64,000 nucleotides of DNA from assembly GCF_000308455.1 (NCBI RefSeq), contig NZ_BAFP01000130.1, positions 1 to 64,000 of the forward strand, written 5' to 3'. This stretch comes from Nocardia abscessus NBRC 100374 (lineage in GTDB: Bacteria > Actinomycetota > Actinomycetes > Mycobacteriales > Mycobacteriaceae). Numbering within the stretch: position 1 is the stretch's first letter; each line of letters opens with the position of its first letter. Positions 9,401 through 24,400 of this stretch are shown here, in pieces. The notes below the pieces were generated by a model. That model was not told the DNA's origin. It did not search any database and saw only the letters and a list, made by a program, of their open reading frames with translations. The translations under genes and the position numbers were made by a program.

Positions 9401-12400
9401 GGGTCGAGCACCTCGACCAGACGCTCGAACGGCACGTCGGCGTGAGCGAAGGCCGCGACATCGGCCGCGCGGACGCGGGCGAGCAGATCGGCGAATCCGT
9501 CGCCCGCGTCGACCCGGGCGCGCAGCACCAGCGTATTGACGAACATGCCGACCACGTCGTCGAGTTCGGCCGCGCCGCGCCCGGCGACCGGAGTGCCCAC
9601 CGCGATGTCCGGGGTGCCGGACAGGCGGGCGAGCAGCACCGCGAACGCGGCGTGCAGCACCATGAACAGCGTCGCGCCGGATTCCCGGCCGATGTCGGTC
9701 AGCCGGGCGTGCACGTCGGGTGCGATCGCGAAGTCGACGTGCCTGCCACGCGTGGCGACGACGGCGGGGCGCGGGCGATCGGTGGGCAGATTCAGCTGCG
9801 CGGGCAGATCGGCCAGCGTCTCGGTCCAGAACCGGATCTGCCGGGCCGGCAGCGAGCCGGGATCGTCCTCCGCACCGAGCAATTCGCGCTGCCACACGCT
9901 GAAATCGGTGTACTGCACCGCGAGCGGCGGCCAGTCGGGTGCGACGCCGCGTCTGCGGGCGGCGTAGGCGAGCATCACGTCGCGGGCCAGCGGCGCCAGC
10001 GACGAGCCGTCGGCGGCGATGTGGTGCACGACCACCACCAGCACGTGTTCGGTGACCGGAGCGGTCGCGTCGCCGTCGAGCGGAGCGAACAGCCGGGCGC
10101 GGACCGGGACGGTCTCGGTGACGTCGAAACCGCCGCCGACGAAATCGGCCACCGCGGCGCCGAGATCGTCGGCGGGGACGGCGACGGGCGCGAGCACGGG
10201 AGTGCTCGTCTCGGCGGGCAGCACCACCTGCACCGGTCCGGACGCGTGCTGCGGGTACACGGTGCGCAGCACGTCGTGGCGGGCGACGACGTCGCCGATC
10301 GCGGCGGCGAGCGCGGCCACGTCCAGTTCGCCGGTCAGCCGCACCGCCAGCGGAATGTTGTAGGCCGTGGACTGCCGATCGAGGCGGTTGAGGAACCACA
10401 TGCGCTGTTGGGCCAGCGAGAGCGGCACCGGCCCGGTGCCCGCGCGCCGGGTGAGCGCGGGACGCCCGGCCGCGCCGGAGGCGGTCGTCAGCATGCGGGC
10501 CAGGGCGGCGACCGACGGATGCTCGAACACCGCGCGGACGCCGACGGTGACCGCCAGCCGGTCACCGAGCCGGGCGGCCAGCTGGGTCGCGGTCAGCGAG
10601 TTGCCGCCCCGGGCGAAGAAGTCGTCGTCCAGGCCGACACCGCCGTCGAGTCCGAGCACCTCCGCGACCGTCTGCGCCACCACCCGCTCGACCTCGGTGC
10701 GGGGCGCGCGGAACGGCGCGCCACGAAGCCGGGGCCGTGGCAACGCGTTCCGATCCAACTTGCCGACCGGTGTCAACGGCAGTTCGTCGAGCGTCAGGAC
10801 AACGCTGGGCACCATGTACGACGCGAGCGAGCGTGCCGCATGGGTCAGTAGGGCGGCGGTGTCGACGGTGTGGCCGGCCGCCGCGACCACGTAGGCCACG
10901 AGGGATACCGCGCCCGAGGCGTCGGTGTGGCCCACGGTGACGGCCGTCTCCACCGTTTCGTGCGCGGCCAGCACGGTGTCGATCTCACCGAGTTCGATGC
11001 GCAGGCCGCGCACCTTCACCTGGTGGTCGGAACGCCCGACGTAGTGCAGCGCGCCGGACCGGTTCCACCGCACCAGATCACCGGTCCGGTAGAGCCGTCC
11101 CCCCGCGCGGCCGTAGGGGTCGGCGACGAATCGGGACGCCGAGAGCCCCGGCCGCGCGTGATAGCCCCGGGCAAGGCCGGGACCGCGCAGGTACAGCTCG
11201 CCGGTGACACCGATCGGCACCGGACGCAACCGGCTGTCCAGCACCACCACGGACATGCCGTGGATCGGCGCGCCGAGATCGAGCGGGTCGCCGGGGCGCA
11301 GCGCCGCGCTGATGGTGGCGATGACGGTGGTCTCGGTGGGTCCGTAGGTGTTGTGGAACGAGCGGCCCTCCGCCCAGCGGCGCACCGTGTCGGGGCCGTA
11401 GGACTCGCCGCCGACGGTGAGCTGCCGTAGACACCCCAGCTGGGCCGGGTCGAGGGTCGGCAGGACGGCCGGGGTGAGGAACGCGTGCGTCACCCGCTGG
11501 TCGCGGATGAGCGCGGTGAGCTCGGCGCCGCCGTAGACGCCGGGCGGTGCGATCACCACCGCCGCCCCCGCCGACAGCGCCAGCAGCAGTTCGAGCATGG
11601 ACGCGTCGAAGCTGGGCGAGGCCACGTGCAGCACGCGCGCGTCCGCGGTGACCTGGTACCGATCCCGCTGCGCGGCGGCCACTCCGGCGAGTCCGCCGTG
11701 GGTGGCGACCACGCCCTTGGGCGTTCCGGTCGAGCCGGAGGTGTAGATCATCCAGGCCGGATTCTCCAGCCGGACGGGACGGATCAGCTCGGCCGCGTCG
11801 ACCGCTTGCCCGCTGTTGCGGCGCATCCTGGCGGCGGTGGACGGCGCGTCGAGCACCAGCCAGTCGACCTCGCCGGGCAGCGCCGCGCGGCAGGTGGCGA
11901 TCGTCAAGCCCAGCGCCGCACCGGAATCCGTGAGCATGTGCGCGATCCGCTCGGCCGGATAGGTGGGATCCACCGGGACGAACGCCGCGCCCGTCTTGGC
12001 CACCGCCCACACCGCGACCACGGAGCTGATCGAGCGCGGCACCGCGACGGCGACCACGTCCTCCGCGCCGAGACCGTGCCCGATGAGCATGCGCGCCAGC
12101 CGCGAGGACTGCTCGTCGAGCATCCGGTAGGTCAGCCGCCGCTCGCCCGCGATCAGCGCCACCGCGTCCGGGTCGACCGCGGCCGCCGCAGCCATCAGCT
12201 CGGCCAGGGTGCGGGGCGGCACCGGGGCGTCGCCGCGGCGGCCGAGCAGGTCGGCGCGTTCGGCGGGCGCCAGCAGGTCGGCTTCGGCGACGGGCCGGTC
12301 GGGTGCGGCGGTGAGCGCGCCGAGGAGCCTGCCGAAGCGGCGCACCAGCGCGCTCGCGGTGGCCGCGTCGAACAGGTCGGTGGCGTAGTCCAGCTCCACC

Positions 12401-15400
12401 GCGAGGTGACCGTCGGCATCGGGCTCGGCGGACACGGTGAACTGCAGGTCGAAACGAGCCACCCGCTCGTCGAATTCGACCGCCGAGAGCTCGAGGCCGG
12501 GCACGGTGAAGGCGTCGGGCTCGGTGTCCAGGTAGCTCAGGGCCACGGTGAACAGCGGATGCCGGGCCAGGGAGCGCTCGACGCCGAGTTCGTCGACCAC
12601 CCGGTCGAACGGCACACTCGCGTTCTCGAATGCCGCGAGGTCGACGGCCCTGGTCTGCGCGAGCAGATGGGCGAAGGGGCGGTCCTGATCCGGCCGGGTG
12701 CGCAGCACCACGGTGTTGACGAACATGCCGACCAGGTCGTCCAGTGCCGCCGCGCCGCGCCCGGCCACCGGGGCGCCGATCGGGATGTCGCCGGAGCCCG
12801 TCAACCGGGCCAGCAGGACGACGAGGGCGGCGTGCACCACCATGAACGGCGTCGCGTCGTGCCTGAGCGCGAGTTCGCGCACGCGCGCGGCGACGCCGCC
12901 GCCGATCCTGGCCCGCACGCTCGCGCCGCGCTTGCTCGCGACGGCGGGACGTGGGCGGTCGGTGGGCAGCTCGAGCTCGCCGGGCAGGTCGCGCAGCGTC
13001 TCGGCCCAGAACGAAAGCCGCGCGGCGCCCGTGGTTTCCAGCTCGGCGGCCTGCCACAGGGCGTAGTCGGCGTACTGGGCCGCCTGCGCGGGCCAGGCCG
13101 GGTCCGTGCCGAGGACGCGGGAAAGGTAGGCGGCGAGCAGGTCGCGCAGCAGCGGGCCCATCGAATAGCCGTCCGCCGCGATGTGGTGCACCGCCGCGAC
13201 CAGCACGTGCCGGGTGTCGTGCTCGCGCAGCAGCGCCGCGCGCACCGGGACTTCGGCGGTCACATCGAAACCAGCGCCGAGGAATTCGGCGATCCGGTCG
13301 TCGGCCGCACGGCCGTTCAACGCTTCGACCGTCAAGCGTGCCCCGGCGTCCGGAGGCAGGATCACCTGGTGACCGGCGCCGGTCTTGTCGGCCGGATATA
13401 CCGTGCGCAAACTCTCGTGCCGCGCCACAACGTCGGCGAACGCGGCGACCAGGGCGTCGGTGTCCAGTGCGCCTTCGATGCGCAGCGCGACCGGGATGTT
13501 GTGCGCGGGCGAAGCCGGATCGAGCCGGTTGAGCGACCACATGCCGCGCTGGACCGGCGCGAGCGGAATCGTCTCCGGGCGCGGGCCCGCCACCAGCGGA
13601 ACCACCTGCTCGCTCGCCGCGGCCTCCGCGGTGAGCAGTTCGGCCAGAGCCCGCACCGTCGGCGCCTCGAACAGCAGCCGCACCGGAACTCGGCGGCCGA
13701 GCCGGTCGCCGAGCCGGGCCAGCACCCGGGTGGCGCTGAGCGAGTTGCCGCCCAGCGCGAAGAAATGGTCGTCGACGCCGATCGGCCCGGCGCCGAGCAC
13801 CGATTCGAAGGCGTCGGCCACCGCCCGTTCGGCGGGTGCGACCGGGGCGCGATAAGCGACGCGGTCGAAAACCGGTTCCGGCAACGCGTTCCGGTCCAGC
13901 TTGCCGGAGGGGTTGAGCGGGAAGGCATCCAGAGTGACCAGCGCCGACGGAACTATGTACGACGGCAGCGTGGCCGCGGCGGCGCGCAGCACCTCGGCAT
14001 CGGACGCCGCGGCGCCCGGCTGGGCGGTGACGTAGCCGACCAGGTGGTCGTCGCCGGTGACGGTGGTGACCACCCGGGCAGCCGCCTGCGCCACACCGGG
14101 CGCGGCCACGAGCGCGGCTTCGATCTCGCCCAGTTCGACCCGCTGGCCGCGGAATTTCACCTGGAAGTCGCTGCGGCCCAGATACACCAGTTCGGCGGCG
14201 CCGCCGCCGGTGTCCCAGCGCACCAAGTCGCCGGTGCGGTACATCCGCTCGCCGAGCGCGCCGAACGGGTTGGCCACGAAGCGGTCCGCGGTCAGGTCCG
14301 GCCTGCCGTGGTAGCCGCGCGCGAGCTGGACACCCGCGAGGTACAGCTCGCCCGCGACGCCGGGAAGCGTCGGGCGCAGTCGCGAATCCAGCACGTAGAC
14401 GCGGCTGTTCCAGGCCGGGTTGCCGATCGGCAGCACGGTGCGGCCGCCCTCGCCCGTGACGTCGCGGTGGGTGATGCTCACCGCGGCCTCGGTCGGGCCG
14501 TACAGGTTGTGCAGCCGTGCGGCGCTCACCGCGCCGAACGCCCGCACCGTCTCGGCGGGCAACGCCTCGCCGATCACGAACACCGTGTGCAGCGACTCGA
14601 GTGCGGCGCTCGCTCCGGCGGAGGCGACGTGCCCGGCGAAGACGCTCAGCATCGACGGCACGAAATCGGTGACCGTCACCTGTCTTTCGGCGATCACCCG
14701 GGTGAGATAGCCGGGGTCACGGTGACCGTCCGGGGCGGCCAGCACGAGCGTGGCGCCGACGCGCAGCGGCAGGAAGTAGCCCCACAGCGACACGTCGAAC
14801 GTGGTGGCGGTCTTCTGCAGGTACACGTCGTCGGCGGTGAGGCCGTACTGCGACTGCATCCAGGTCATCTGGTTGACGATCGCGGCGTGCGAGACGCTGA
14901 CGCCCTTGGGTTTTCCGGTGGAGCCGCTGGTGAAGATCACGTACGCGGGGCTGTCCGGGTGGATCGGCTCGGGACGCTCGTCGACCGCGATCGGGTCGTC
15001 GGAGTAGCCGTCCAGCGCGAGGGCGTCGACCAGGACGGTGGGGACGTCGTCGAGGTCGATCCGATCCGCCGTCGTGGTGAGCAAGGCCACGGGCGCGGCG
15101 GTGCCGAGGATGTGCGCGATGCGCCGCGCGGGGTGGTCCGGGTCGATCGGCACGTACGCGCCGCCCGCCTTGAGCACCGCGTACATCGCGATCACCAGCT
15201 CGGGTGAACGCCGGATCGCCAGCGCCACCAGCGCTTCCGGGCCGACGCCCGCCGCGATGAGGTGGCGGGCCAGCCGGTTGGCACGCCGGTCCAGCTCGCC
15301 GTAGGACACGGTGGCCGGAGGCGTCGCGCTGTCGGGAACGAACACCAGCGCCGGGTCGTCGGGCGTCGCGGCGGCCTGCGCCTCGAACTCGTCGAGCAGC

Positions 15401-18400
15401 AGTTCGTCGGCCAAGGCGGTGTGCGCGGAGTCGTTCCACTCGGTGACCACGCGACACAGCTCGCCCGCGCCGAACAGATCGATGTCGCCGACCACCTGTT
15501 CCGGGTCGGCGGTGACCACGGCGAGCAGGCGGGCGAAGCGCGCGCCGAAGGTCTCGACGGTCGCGGCGTCGAACAGATCGGTGGCGTAGGTGAAGCGCAG
15601 CTCGTCACCGGCGACGGTCAGCTGGAGATCGAACGGGGTGGTCTCGTAGTCGAATTCGTGCTCGGTCACCGCCACCCCGGCCATGTCCAAGGTGACCGGC
15701 GCGAGGTTCTGGAAGAACAGCGCGATCTGGAACAGCGGGTGCCTGGCCCGCGACCGCGGCGGGTCGAGCACCTCGACCAGGCGCTCGAACGGCACGTCGG
15801 CGTGGGCGAAGGCGTCGAGGTCGTGTTCGCGCACCCGGTGCAGCACGGCGGCGAAGGTGTCCGAGCCGGGCACCTGCGCGCGCAGCACCAGGGTGTTGAC
15901 GAACATGCCGACCAGATCGTCGAGCGCCGCGTCACCACGGCCCGCGACGGGCGCGCCGATCGCGATGTCGGCCGTGCCGGACAGCCTGGCCAGCAGGGTG
16001 GCCAGCGCGGCGTGCACGACCATGAACGGCGTGGCCTCGTAGCGCGCCGCCACGGTGGCGATACCGGCGCGGACCTCGTCCGGCAGGACCACGGTGGTGC
16101 TCGCCGCGGCGTGGGAGGCGACTGCCGGACGCGGCCGGTCGGCCGGTAGGTCGAGCTGAGCGGGCAAGGTGCGCAACGTCTCGCGCCAGTACTCCAGCTG
16201 GCGCGCGGCCACCGAGTCGGGAACGTCTTCCGCGCCGAGCACCTCGCGCTGCCAGAGCGCGTAGTCGGCGTACTGCAGGTCGAGTTCGGTCCAGACCGGC
16301 GCGGTGCGCGTCGCGCGGGCCGCGTACGCGGCGGCGAGATCGCGGGCCAGCGGGCCCATGGAGAACCCGTCGGCGGCGATGTGGTGCACCACCAGGGCCA
16401 GCAGGTGATCGCGCTCGGATCGGGCGGCCAGGCCGACGCGCAGCGGCACCTCGGCGATCAGGTCGAACGGGGCGGCGACGAACTCGCGCAGCGCGCCCAC
16501 CGCGTCCAAGCGCTGGATCACCGGCACCTGGGTGGGGTCGAGAATGCGCTGGTAGCCGACGCCATCGAGGTCGGGGTAGACGGTGCGCAGCGTTTCGTGC
16601 CTGCCGACCACGTCACCGACGGCGGCGGCCAGGGTGTCCGGGTCCAGGTAGCCGGTGAGGCGTACCACCACCGCGATGTTGTGCACGGTCTCGGTGGGGT
16701 CGAAGCGGTTGAGGAACCACATGCGCTGCTGCGCGGGCGAGAGCGGGATGCGCTCGGGGCGCGGCCGGGGCGTGAGCGCGGGCCTGCCGCCGCGGCCCGC
16801 GAGGCGTTCGGCACGCGCGGCCAGGGCGGACACCGTCGGCGCCTCGAACAGCAGGCGCACCGGAATCTCGGTGTCCAGCGCGGCCCCCAGCCGGGCGGCG
16901 ACCTGGGTCGCGATCAGCGAATTGCCGCCGAGGGCGAAGAAATCGTCGTCCACTCCGACGCGCTGCACACCGAGCAGGTTCGCCACGATCCGCGCGACGG
17001 TCGCCTCCTCGCGCGTGGCCGGAGCCCGGTAGCCCACGGTCGTGAACTCCGGCGCGGGCAGCGCCGCGCGGTCCACCTTGCCGGAGGCGTTGACCGGGAG
17101 CCGTTCCAGCACGACGAACGAGGTGGGCACCAGGTACGCGGGCAGCGCGGCGCCCAGCGCGGCGCGCACGTCCTCGGTGTCGAGCACGGGGCGGCCCGAG
17201 GCAACCAGGTAGGCCACGAGCTGATCGCCCAACCGCTCGTCGGAACGGACCAGCACCACCGCCTGCGCGACCGCGTCCAGCGCCAGCAACGCCGACTCGA
17301 TCTCGCCCGGCTCGATGCGCAGGCCGCGCAGTTTCACCTGGAAGTCCGTGCGCCCCAGGTACTCCAGCTCGCCGTCGCCGCGCCACGCCACGAGATCGCC
17401 GGTGCGGTACATCCGCGCCCCGGACGGACCGAACGGATCGGCCACGAACCGGTCGGCGGTCAGCTCCGGGCGCGCCACGTAACCCCGGGCCAGCTGCGCG
17501 CCCGCCAGGTACAGTTCACCGGGCACGCCGACCGGCACCGGCCGCATCCGGGCGTCCAGCACCAGCAGGCGAGTGTTGGCCACCGGCCTGCCGATCGGCA
17601 CGGACTCCAGGTCCGTATCGGTCACCTCGTGGTAGGTGACGTCGACAGCGGCCTCCGTTGGGCCGTACAGGTTGTGCACCCGCGCTCCGATCACCTCTCG
17701 CGCCCGCTGCGCGGCAACCGCGGGCAATACCTCGCCCGACGCGAAGACGTTGCGCAGCGTAATGCACTCTCCTGAACGTGGGTCTGCCAGGAAAACCCCC
17801 AGCATGGCCGGGACGAAGTGCACCGTCGTGACGCGCTGCTCGATGATCAGCCGAGCCAGATAACCCGGGCCGCGATGGCCATCTGGACGTGCGACCACCA
17901 GCCGCGCACCGAAAGCCAAGGGCCAGAAAAACTCCCAGACGGAAACATCGAAGGTGGCGGGGGTCTTCTGCAGCACCACGTCGTCCGTGGCCAGCGGATA
18001 GGCCGACTGCATCCATGTGAGGCGATTCACGATCGCCGCGTGGGTGACCGCCACGCCTTTCGGGCGGCCGGTCGATCCCGAGGTGAAGATCACATACGCG
18101 GTGTGGCCCGGCCCCGGCGTACCGAGCCGGTCCGGCGTGGTCAGTGGATCGCCGGAGTAGCCGGTGAGATCGAGCCGGTCGATCCGTACCTGCCGCGCGG
18201 CGCCCGCGTCCAGGTCGAGGCCCGAGGTGAGCACGCACACCGGCCGGGCGGTCGCCAGCACGTACTCCAGCCGCTCGGCGGGGTGGTCGGGGTCGAGCGG
18301 GACATACGCGCCGCCGGCCAGGGTGACCGCGTAGATGCCGACCACCAGATCCAGCGAGCGGCGCATACCGAGCGCGACCGGCGCGTCCGGGCCGACGCCT

Positions 18401-21400
18401 TGCCCGGCCAGCCAGCGTGCGAGGCGTCGGGCCCGTTCCGCGAACTCGGCATAGGTGAGCGTGCGACCCTCCACGGTGACCGCCTGCGCGTCCGGGGTCC
18501 TGGCCACCTGTGCCTCGAACAGCGAGATCAGCGTGGCCGCGGGGTCGACCGGGGCGGCGGTGTCGTTCCACCGGTCCAGCACGAGCGCCCGCTCCGCGTC
18601 GTCCAGCAGCTCGAGGTCGCCGACGCGCACCGACGGATCGGCCACCACGCTGCGCAGCACGCGCACGAACCGAGCCCCGAACGTGGCGACGGTGTCGCGG
18701 TCGAACAGGTCTGTGGCGTACCGCAGCACGCCGCGCAGCGCGGCTCCGGCGTCGGTGCGGTGCTCGGCCAGCTCCACTGCCAGATCGACCTGCGCGACGC
18801 CGTTGTCCAGCGGATAGGCCGACACCGTGAGGCCGGGCAGCCGCAGCACGGTGTCGTCGTGGTGCTCGAAGGTGAGCAGGGTTTGCACGATCGGCGCGTG
18901 CGCCTGCGAACGAACCGGGTTCAGCTCCTCCACCAGGCGCTCGAACGGCAGGTCGGCGCGCGCGAAGGCCCGCACGTCGACCTCGCGCACCCGGGCGAGC
19001 AGCTCGGCGAAGGACGCGTCCGCCGCGACCGGGGTGCGCAGCACGAGGGTGTTGACGAACATGCCGACCAAGTCGTCCAGCGCTTGCTCGCCGCGTCCGG
19101 CGACGGGCGTGCCGACGGCGACGTCGTCCACTCCGGCGAGCCGGGCGAGCAGCGTGGCGTAGGCGGCGTGCAGCACCATGAACGTCGAGACCCCGTGCCG
19201 CCGCACGAGACCGGTGATCGCCGCGGTGAGGTCGGCGGGGATCGCGAATTCGACGGTAGCGCCCCGGCCGGAGGCCACCGGCGGGCGCGGGCGATCGGCG
19301 GGCAGCTCCAGCACCGGGGCCAGTCCGGCGAGTTCGGCTCGCCAGTACGCGATCTGGCCGGACAGCACCGAATCCGGGTCGTCCGCCGAGCCGAGTGCCG
19401 CGCGCTGCCAGAGGGTGAAATCCGGGTACTGCACGGGCAGCGGACGCCATGCGGGCTCCTCCCCCGCGACGCGCGCGGAGTAGGCCGTCATCAGGTCGCG
19501 GGCCAGCGGGGCGGTGGAGACGCCGTCGGCGGCGATGTGGTGGACCACCACCGCGAGCACATGGTCATCCGGACCGACACGAAACAGGCTCGCCCGCAAC
19601 GGGATACTGGTGCGCAGATCGAAACTCCCGCCGGTCGACGCAAGCACCGCGTCGCGCAGGTGCGGCTCGGTCACCTCGATCGGGTGCAGCGGCAGCTCGG
19701 GCAGGTCGGTGTCGGCGAGAACCACCTGGGCTGGTCCCTCGGCATCCGCGGGGAAGACGGTGCGCAGCGACTCGTGCCGACCGATCACGTCGCGCACCGC
19801 CGCCCGCAACGCCGCCACGTCCAAATCGCCGGTGAGCCGAATGGTGATCGGGATGTGATAGACCGCCGAATCCGGATCGAGCCGGTGCAGCAGCCACATC
19901 CGGGTCTGTGCCAGCGACAACGGTATCCGTGCGGGCCGCTCGCCCGGGACGAGCGCGGGCCCGTCGGCGTCCGGGCGCTCCGGCCGGGTGACCCGCAGTG
20001 CGAGCCCCGCCACGGTCGGCGCCTCGAACACCTCGCGCACGGTCAGCGCGCAGCCGAAGGCGGCGTTCGCCCTGGCGACCAGCCGCATGGCCAGCAGCGA
20101 ATTGCCGCCGCGGGCGAAGAAGTCGTCGTCCGCGCCGATGCGCGCCGTGCCGGTCAGGTCGGCGACCAGCGTGGCGAGCACCGCTTCGGTCCCCTCCCGG
20201 GGCGGGCGGAACTCCGCTGCCGCGCCGGTGAATTCGACGGCGGGCAGCGCCGAGCGGTCGAGCTTGCCCACGGTGGTCAACGGCATCTGCCCGAGCACGA
20301 CGACGTGGGCGGGCACCATGTAGGCGGGCAGCTGAGCGCGCAGCGCGTCGAGCACCGCCTCGGGGGCGATGGCCGCGCCGGTGACATAACCGACCAGGCA
20401 TCGCTGCCCCGTGCTGTCGCGAGCCACCAGCACCGCCGCGTTGCGCACTCCGGGCGCGGCGGCGAGCACGGCCTCGATCTCGCCCAGCTCGATCCGCTGA
20501 CCGCGCAGCTCGACCTGGAAATCGTTGCGGCCCAGATACACCAGATCGCCGTCGCGGTTCCAGCGCACCAGGTCGCCGGTCCGGTACATCATGCGGCCGG
20601 GGACGCCGAACGGGTCGGCGACGAATCGCTCGGCGGTCAGCCCGGGACGGGCGTGATAGCCGCGCGCCAGCTGGTCGCCCGCGAGGTACAGCTCCCCCGG
20701 GACGCCGATCGGCACCGGACGCAACCGCGCGTCCAGCACGTAGGCCCTGGTGTTCCAGCACGGGCGGCCGATCGCCACGTCCCGGCCGGATTCGGCGGCG
20801 GCGTCGGCGAACTCGTGATAGATCGCCGAGATCGCCGCCTCGGTCGGACCGTAGGCATTGTGCACCGCGCCGTCGAAGCTGCCGCGCAGCGCGGCGAGCA
20901 GATCCGGGGTGAGCGCCTCACCCCCGCAGTGCAGGTGCCGGAACGACCGCAGCGCGTCGCCCATGCCCTCACCGATCAGCGCGGCCAGCACCGACGGCAC
21001 GTACTCGCCGATGGTGATTCGGTGTTCGCGCAGCAGATCCGCGAGATAGGTGAGGTCGAGGTGCTCGCCGGGCCGCGCGATCACCAGCGGTGCGCCGACG
21101 GCGATCGGCAGGAAGCACTCCCACACCGACACGTCGAAGATCAGCGGGGCCCGTTGCAGGATGCGGTCGGACGCGGTGACCTCGTAGCGGTGCTCCAGCC
21201 AGCGCAGCTGGTTCATGATCGCCCGGTGCATCACCGCGACGCTCTTCGGCGTGCCCGTGGAACCGGGGGTGAACAGCACATAGGCGGTGTTGTCCGCACG
21301 CAGGGCGGCGACCCGCTCGGCATCGGCGACCGGACCGTCGGGTACGCCGTCGAGGTCGAGATCGGCGAGGTCGAGCACGGGCACGCCGTCCAGGGCGGGC

Positions 21401-24400
21401 AGCGTCGCGCCGCCCGCGGTGAGCACCAGCCGCGGCGCGGCGCTCACCACGATCCGCGCCAGGCGCTCGGCGGGCTGCGCCGGGTCGATCGGCAGATACG
21501 CGCCGCCCGCCCGCACGATCGCGTACATCGCCACGAGCATGTCGATCGAGCGCCACGCGGCCAGTCCGACGACGTCCTCCGGGCCTACGCCCGCCTCGAT
21601 CAACCTGCGGGCCAGCCGGTTCACCCGGGACGCGAACGCGGCGTAGGTCACCGCCGTGTCCTCGTAGCGCACGCCGATCTCGTCGGGGGTGGCGGCCACG
21701 CGGGCGGTGAGCAGGTCGTCCAGTGTCTCGGCGGGCAGGGCGTGCGCGGTGGCGTTGCGGTCCGACAGCAGCATGCCGCGCTCGGCCACCGACATCAGCT
21801 CGACCGCGCCGACCGGGGTGCGGGCGTCACGCACCATGGCGCGCAGCACGCGTTCGAAGGCGGCGAGGAACCCGGCCGCGGTCGGTTCGTCGAACAGGTC
21901 GAGCGCGTAGTGCAGGTGCACGTCGATGCCGTCCGGAGCGCCGTCGGCGGTGTAGCGGTCGGTCAGCGTCCAGTCCAGGTCGAGCTGGATCGGCGCCGCG
22001 CCCACCTCGAGCGCGGCGATGGCCAGCCGGTGCAGCCGGAACTCCGGCGCCGCCTGGTTCTGCAAGGTCAGCGCGACCTGGTACAGCGGGGCGTGCGCCT
22101 GCGAGCGGACCGGGTTGACGACCTCGACCAACTGCTCGAACGGCACCGCGGCGTGGTCGAAGGCGGCCAGGTCGGCCGCGCGCACCGACGCCAGCAGTTC
22201 GGCGAGGGTCGCGTCCGGCCGGACCTCGGTGCGCAGCACCAGCGTGTTGACGAACATGCCGACGAGTTCGTCCAGCGCTTCGGCGCCCCGTCCGGCGACC
22301 GGCGCGCCGATCACGACGTCCGAGCCGGCGCCGTAGCGGCTGAGCAACACCGCCAGCGCGGTGTGCAGCACCATGAACGGGGTCGCCCGGTGCGCGGCGG
22401 CGAGGACCTGGATCTGCTCGTGCAAGCCGGCGTCGAGCCGCGCGGTCGACGCGCCGCCCCGGTTGGTGGCGACCGCGGGGCGCGGCCGATCGGACGGGAG
22501 CGTCAGCACCTCGGGCAGCCCCGCCAGCCGATCGGTCCAGTACGCCAGCTGGCGGGACAGGACCGAGGCCGGGTCGTCGGCGGAGCCGAGTGCGGCACGC
22601 TGCCAGATGGCGAAGTCGGCGTACTGCACCCGCGGCGGCCCGGAGGCCGGTGCGATGCCCGCGCACCGCGCGACGTAAGCGTTGGCCAGGTCCCGGGTCA
22701 GCGGCGCGAAAGACCAACCGTCGGCGGCGATGTGGTGCACGACGAACAGCAGGACGTGGACCTGTTGCCCGCCCGGCCCCGACTCGTCCTGGACGCGCAG
22801 CAGACGAACGCGCAGCGGTACCTCGGCGGTCACGTCGAACCCGGCGCGGGCCGCGGCGGCGACGAGCTCGGGCACCTGCGCCGCCGGGACCGGCCGCGCG
22901 ACCAGCTCCACCAGTTTCGTCCCGGCGGGGAGCACCACCTGTGTCGCGCCGCCGTCGTGTTCGGGATAGATCGTGCGCAGCGTCTCGTGCCTGGCGATCA
23001 CATCGGCTATCGCCGCCGCCAGGGCGGGCACGTTCAACGCCCCGGTGAGGCGCAGCGCGAACGGGATGTTGTACGCCCCGGTGGTGGTGTCGAACCGATT
23101 CAGGAACCACATGCGCTGCTGGGCGATCGACAGCGGGACCGGCCCGCTGCGCTCCTGCGGCGTGAGTGGCGGCAGCGGAACGGGGGTGTCATCGATCGGG
23201 CCGTCGACGGTGATCCGCCGCGCCAGCGCGCGCACCGTGGACGCGTCGAAGATCGTGCGCACCGCCACCTCGGCGCCGGTGGCCCTGCCCAGTCGCGCGG
23301 CGAGCCGGGTGGCGCTGAGCGAGTTGCCGCCCAGGGCGAAGAAATCGTCCTCGGCGCCCACGTCGGCCACTCCGAGCAGGGTCGAGACCGTTTCGGCGAC
23401 AAGTGTTTCCGCTTCGCCACTGGGCGCCTGGAACACCGCGGGCGCGAGCGCGGGCGCGGGCAGTGCCGTGCGGTCCAGCTTCCCCGACGCGTTCACCGGG
23501 AACCGTTCGAGCACCACGAACGCCTGCGGCACCAGGTAGCCCGGCAGCCGCTCGGCCAGCGCGTCACGCACCACCGTGATCTCGATCGGCCCGTCCGCCA
23601 CCAGGTAGGCGACGAGTCGCTCTCCGGTGCCGCGATCGTCGCGTACCAGGACGGCGGCCTGCGTGACGCCGCGCGTCGCGAGCAGGGCCGCCTCGATCTC
23701 GCCGAGCTCTACGCGCAGGCCGCGGATCTCGACCTGGAAGTCGGTGCGGCCGAGGAACTCCAGCTCGCCCGCGGCGGTCCACTTCACCAGGTCGCCGGTG
23801 CGGTACATCCGTTCGCCGGGTGGGCCGAACGGGTCGGTGACGAACCGGTCTCCGGTCAGGTCGGGGCGGCCCAGGTAGCCGCGCGCCAGCTGGACGCCCG
23901 CGAGATACAGCTCACCGGGCACCCCGACGGGCACCGGACGCAACCGCGCGTCGAGCACGTAGGTCCGGATGTTCCAGATCGGCTTGCCCATCGGCACCGT
24001 CTCGAAATCGGTGTCGCACACCTGGTGGAAGGTCACCTCCACCGCGGCCTCGGTCGGGCCGTAGCCGTTGTGCACCCGTGCGCCGGTGCGTTCGCGCATC
24101 CGCTGGGCGACGCCGACGGGCAGCGCCTCGCCGGAGCAGAACACCTCGCGCAGCGTCGGTACGTCGAGCGCCTCGTCGGCGAAGACGGCCAGCATGGACG
24201 GTACGAAGTGCGCTGCCGTGACGCCCTCGGTCCGGATGAGCCGGGCCAGGTAGGCCGGGTCGCGGTGGCCGTCCGGCCGGGCCAGCACCATGCGGGCGCC
24301 GACCTGTAGGGGCCAGAAGAACTCCGGCACCGAGACGTCGAAGGTGGCGGGCGTCTTCTGCAGCAGGACATCGCCGGGCCCGAGCCCGGCGTACGCGGAC

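Noticed and set aside
17818..24309. A 2163-codon plus-strand frame opposite the NRPS, and similar long frames at 6955-10851 and 11485-15207
   Set aside because: They are antisense shadows of the GC-biased NRPS reading frame, with no domain motifs and His/Arg/Gly-rich composition; the minus-strand frame carries all NRPS core motifs.
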